DNA of 16,287 bases. Source: JBDHRG01 sp039807445. Its GTDB lineage: Bacteria > Pseudomonadota > Gammaproteobacteria > Competibacterales > Competibacteraceae. The notes beneath the pieces were generated by a model. It made no database searches. It was not told the origin of the DNA and saw only the letters and a list, made by a program, of their open reading frames with translations. A program made the translations under genes and the position numbers. This document shows, in pieces, positions 13,821 to 16,287 of the stretch. Every line of letters begins with the position of its first letter. The stretch's first letter is position 1. The stretch is from contig JBDHRG010000082.1 of NCBI GenBank assembly GCA_039807445.1, forward strand, positions 1 through 16,287, in the 5' to 3' direction.

Positions 13821-15059
13821 TCAGCCGCACACCGCGTCGAACAGCCGCGCCAGCTCGGCGCTGCGGCCGCGGCGCGAATGCCGGGCGGCGGCCTCGGTCG
13901 ACACGCGCGGCGCGGTGCCTGCCTCGATCGCACCGAGGAAGCGCTCGAACCCGGTGGCGATCTCGCCGGCGTCGTCGAGCCGCACGATGCCGTCGAGGCC
14001 GTTGGCGCGCAGCGTCGCGGCGGTGTCGCCGGCGGGGTCGGTCAGCGCGAAGATCGGCCGACCGGCGCGCAGGTATTCGTACAGCTTGGCCGGGATCTGG
14101 TGGTTGCAGTTCGCCGCCTGTAACAGCAGCAAGCCGTCGGCGGCGAGCATCTCGGCGAGCGCGCGCTCGTAGGCGATCGAGGGTGCCAGCTCGACCAGGT
14201 CGGCGATGCCGGCGGCCTCGATGTGGCTGCGGTGCAGCGCGTCGTGCCCGCTGGCGCGCAACACCACGCGCAGGCGGCCGGCATCGACCACGCCGCGGCG
14301 CTTGAGCGCGGCGAGCGCAGCGAAGAACGGCCGCGGATCGCGCTCCGAGGGGTAGAGGATGCCGCTGTGCACCAGCGTCAAGGGTCGGCTGCCGGGCGCC
14401 GGCGGCACGCCCGCGCCGGCGCGGGCGAAGTTCTCCTCGTCGTAGCCGTTCTCGATCACCGCCCAGCGCGAGTCCGGCACCTCGGGATAACGCTCGGCGT
14501 ACATGCGCCGCGCACCCGGCGTCGTGAACACCACGCGCGCGGCGCGCATCGCCGCGCGCCGCTCGATCGCGAGGTAGGCACGGCGCTTGGCCGGATCGGC
14601 CGGGTAGCCGGGTTCGGTCATCGAGTCGCGCATGTCGGCCACCCACGGCAGGCCCGTCAGCCTCGCTAGCGTCGCGCCGATCGCGTGCGCAGTCGCGATC
14701 GGGTAGGTCGACCAGATCAGCTCGGGCCTGAAACGGCGCACCAGCGCCAGCCCCTGCGCCACGCCGCCGAGCCACCAGCTCGCCCAGGGGTCGGGCAGCG
14801 CCGTCGCGCGCGCGTAGCGCCCGGCGAGCGCCAGGTGGCGCGTGCTGTCGAGCGCGAAGGCGCGAACCAGCGGCATGCCGGACGGGATCTCGCCGAGCTG
14901 CTCGGCGCCGACGCTGGCATAGGCGCGCGGATGCGCCGTCAGCACCGCCGGTTCCCAGCCGAACTCGGGCAGATACCGCGAGAACTTCAGCGTGCGCTGG
15001 ATGCCGCTGCTTTCGCGCAGCGGCGGGTAGTGGAAGGCGATCAGCAGCACGCGTCTCAT
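13821..15059 (-). CDS. Glycosyltransferase, family 4-like
   Basis: A 412-residue GT-B fold glycosyltransferase, cytosolic or at the inner membrane face. It should add a sugar from a nucleotide donor to a growing exopolysaccharide. The N-terminus MRRVLLIAFHYPPLRESSGI is typical of family 4-like enzymes, followed by the acceptor-domain segment STYPIATAHAIG and PWVADMRDSMTEPGYP near 140. The donor domain has LTLVHSGILYPSERDPRPFF near 230 and the nucleotide-sugar motif KLYEYLRAGRPIFALTDPAG near 330. No signal peptide is present. It lies 34 bp after hydrolase 1 and 10 bp before the VanZ-heparinase gene, so all are probably one operon. The ribosome binding site is weak. The sugar and linkage cannot be predicted. 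Confidence 0.88.
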   Translation of the reverse strand: MRRVLLIAFHYPPLRESSGIQRTLKFSRYLPEFGWEPAVLTAHPRAYASVGAEQLGEIPSGMPLVRAFALDSTRHLALAGRYARATALPDPWASWWLGGVAQGLALVRRFRPELIWSTYPIATAHAIGATLARLTGLPWVADMRDSMTEPGYPADPAKRRAYLAIERRAAMRAARVVFTTPGARRMYAERYPEVPDSRWAVIENGYDEENFARAGAGVPPAPGSRPLTLVHSGILYPSERDPRPFFAALAALKRRGVVDAGRLRVVLRASGHDALHRSHIEAAGIADLVELAPSIAYERALAEMLAADGLLLLQAANCNHQIPAKLYEYLRAGRPIFALTDPAGDTAATLRANGLDGIVRLDDAGEIATGFERFLGAIEAGTAPRVSTEAAARHSRRGRSAELARLFDAVCG

Positions 15060-15093
15060 AGCGGGACTCGATCAAGGGTTCTCGCCATCGGCT

Positions 15094-15936
15094 TCACCAC
15101 GCGCGCAGCCATTCGAGCGTGCGCCCGGCGACGGCGTCGCGCCAGGCGCGCGAAGAAAAAGTGTGGTTGGCTTCGGCCAGCTCGAAGCGCGACACGCGCG
15201 GCGCATCGACCAGGCCGGCCCAGGCCGGGTGGCCGGCGGCGGTCCGGCGGAACTCGGCGGCGGTCAGATCGTCGCCGCTGAGGATCAACAGGATCGGCCC
15301 TTCGAAGCGCCGCCAGCCCTCGGCCATGCGCTCGGGCAGCGGGCGCGGCCCCTCCCCGGCCGTCGCCGCCGGCGCCAGCGCACGGCGCGCGAAGCCGGCC
15401 AGCGAGCGCAGCGATCCACCGAGATCGAATTCGCCGCGCGCGAGCTTGCGCCACGGTTCGGCGCTGAACAGCCGCGCGCGGTAGTAGGTGCTCAGGTAAG
15501 CCTTCGCTTCGCCCGCCTCGGTGCGCACCCAGGGGTTGGCCAGCGCCAGCCCCTTGATGCGCGGGTCGCGGTGGGCGTAGAACAGCGCCGCCGAGGCGGC
15601 GTCGCACAGCCCCCAGACCGCGACTTCGGCGAGCCCCGGGCTGCGCGCGGCGAAGGCGTCGAGCGCCGCGGCGAGATCGTCGCCGATGCCTTCGAAGCCG
15701 CGGAACTCGCCTTCGGCATCGCCCATGCCGCGGTAATCGAAGCGCAGCACCGGGATGCCGGCGCCCGCCAGCGCCCGCGCCAGCAGCACGAACTGGCGGT
15801 GACTGCCGACGCGGGTCTGCGGTCCGCCGACGACGATCAGCACGCCACGGCGTGCCTCCGGGCTGCCGGCATGCAGGATCGCCGGCAGCCGCGCGCCGGC
15901 GCACGCGAACGTGAACGCGGTTTCCGGCGCCATCAT
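15094..15936 (-). CDS. Alpha/beta hydrolase 1, exosortase A system-associated
   Basis: A 280-residue alpha/beta hydrolase of the exosortase A-associated type (resembling TIGR03100). Features in order are the oxyanion strand LIVVGGPQTRVGSHRQF, LRFDYRGMGDAEG near residue 70, the nucleophile elbow WGLCDAASA with Cys111 in place of the usual serine, the acid loop LILSGDDLTAAEF (Asp222/Asp223) and the catalytic histidine in EANHTF (His258). The cysteine is, as I recall, shared by the family, so it points to a thiol hydrolase or acyl-transfer enzyme rather than a mutation. The start ATGATG at 15936 overlaps the TGA stop of hydrolase 2, suggesting coupled translation. The substrate is unknown; a thioester or ester made by the ligase/acyltransferase of the same locus is plausible. 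Confidence 0.88.
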   Translation of the reverse strand: MMAPETAFTFACAGARLPAILHAGSPEARRGVLIVVGGPQTRVGSHRQFVLLARALAGAGIPVLRFDYRGMGDAEGEFRGFEGIGDDLAAALDAFAARSPGLAEVAVWGLCDAASAALFYAHRDPRIKGLALANPWVRTEAGEAKAYLSTYYRARLFSAEPWRKLARGEFDLGGSLRSLAGFARRALAPAATAGEGPRPLPERMAEGWRRFEGPILLILSGDDLTAAEFRRTAAGHPAWAGLVDAPRVSRFELAEANHTFSSRAWRDAVAGRTLEWLRAW

Positions 15937-16287
15937 GCCGCCTCCAGCGCTTCGAGGCTCGCGGCGATCAAGGCCGGCGCCTCGACGATCTCCTGTGCCG
16001 TCCAGAACGCATCGCCGGCCACCGTCCCGGCACGCACCGCAACCCCCCCGGTGCGCCAGACTTCGACCGCCTTCGCACTCGCCGGCAGCAGGCCGCGCCC
16101 CGGCTCGGGCACCAGTTCGAGCCAGTCGACCCGGGTGCCGGGCGCCGGCGGCTCGAGCCTCGCACCGGCCAGCGCCGCGGCCAGCGCTGGCGCCAGCGCG
16201 TAGCCGGCCACCTCGAGCGCCTCGCCCGCCTCGAGCCGCGCGCGCAGCGCGCCCGTGGTTTCCTTGCCGCCGGCGGCCAGCGAAGCG
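15933..16287 (-). CDS. Alpha/beta hydrolase 2, exosortase A system-associated (C-terminal part)
   Basis: The frame is open to the right edge, so only the last 117 residues are visible. They begin ASLAAGGKETTGALRARLEA and continue with VAGYALAPALAAALAGARLE, PGTRVDWLELVPEPGRG, AVEVWRTGGVAVRAG and GDAFWTAQEIVEAPALI. This pattern (GGKETT, AGY-LAPALA, FW-TQEI-E-P-LI) matches, as I recall it, the distinctive C-terminal tail of the exosortase A-associated hydrolase 2 family (TIGR03101). The catalytic core lies beyond the window. A GTG at 16211 is not the start, because the family pattern continues upstream of it without a break. Hydrolase 1 begins within its stop codon, so the pair is co-translated. 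Confidence 0.82.
   Translation of the reverse strand, partial: ASLAAGGKETTGALRARLEAGEALEVAGYALAPALAAALAGARLEPPAPGTRVDWLELVPEPGRGLLPASAKAVEVWRTGGVAVRAGTVAGDAFWTAQEIVEAPALIAASLEALEAA

Noticed and set aside
13811..13933. Longer N-terminus for the VanZ-heparinase protein (ATG at 13933)
   Set aside because: The added residues are Arg/Pro/Ala-rich shadow sequence overlapping the glycosyltransferase by 113 bp. The VanZ-like helix starts right after the GTG at 13810, which has a Shine-Dalgarno-like GAGG.
9956..14305. 1449-codon open frame on the plus strand
   Set aside because: It is antisense to the VanZ-heparinase and glycosyltransferase genes. Its Arg/Gln/Pro-rich sequence has no domain, and it runs across two well-supported genes; high GC makes such frames common.

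Overview
The window is GC-rich DNA that reads as a betaproteobacterial chromosome, most likely Rhodocyclales (Thauera/Azoarcus/Zoogloea-like). I infer this from the gene families: guaBA next to a Tim44-domain protein gene, then a set of exosortase A (XrtA/PEP-CTERM)-associated genes. No rRNA or species-specific marker is present, so the genus is only an inference.

Layout. Positions 1-561 are the edge of an integrated mobile element. Its integrase gene starts at 264 and reads leftward. It is cut after about 62 codons by the end of an IS21-like insertion sequence (1-77). Between the integrase start and the 3' end of guaA lie five copies of TACCGTCA in an AT-richer stretch. These look like arm-type integrase sites of an attachment site that uses the guaA 3' end. 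Positions 562-3720 hold guaA and guaB (minus strand), the GMP branch of purine synthesis, with a plausible promoter at 3756-3785. Positions 3803-4917 hold a translationally overlapping pair on the minus strand: a Tim44-domain membrane protein and a small glutaredoxin-like protein.

From 5256 to the right edge the genes belong to an exosortase A-associated locus. The plus-strand arm has an acyltransferase (5256-6050), an acyl-CoA ligase (6150-7739) and a PLP-dependent decarboxylase (7736-8974). The minus-strand arm, read from the right edge, has hydrolase 2 (partial), hydrolase 1, a family-4-like glycosyltransferase, and a very large membrane protein (1513 aa) that joins two VanZ-like modules to a C-terminal heparinase II/III-like lyase domain. 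The arms converge on a 294-bp intergenic stretch. It holds a perfect 22-bp inverted repeat about 166 bp apart enclosing several perfect hairpins.

How the genes may work together: families of this type accompany exopolysaccharide synthesis and the sorting of PEP-CTERM proteins in EPS- and floc-forming bacteria. The ligase, decarboxylase, acyltransferase and two hydrolases suggest an acyl/amine small-molecule or modification pathway whose product is unknown. The glycosyltransferase and lyase act on the polysaccharide side. The exosortase, any PEP-CTERM substrate and an acyl carrier protein are not in this window. I saw no tRNA, rRNA or CRISPR array.
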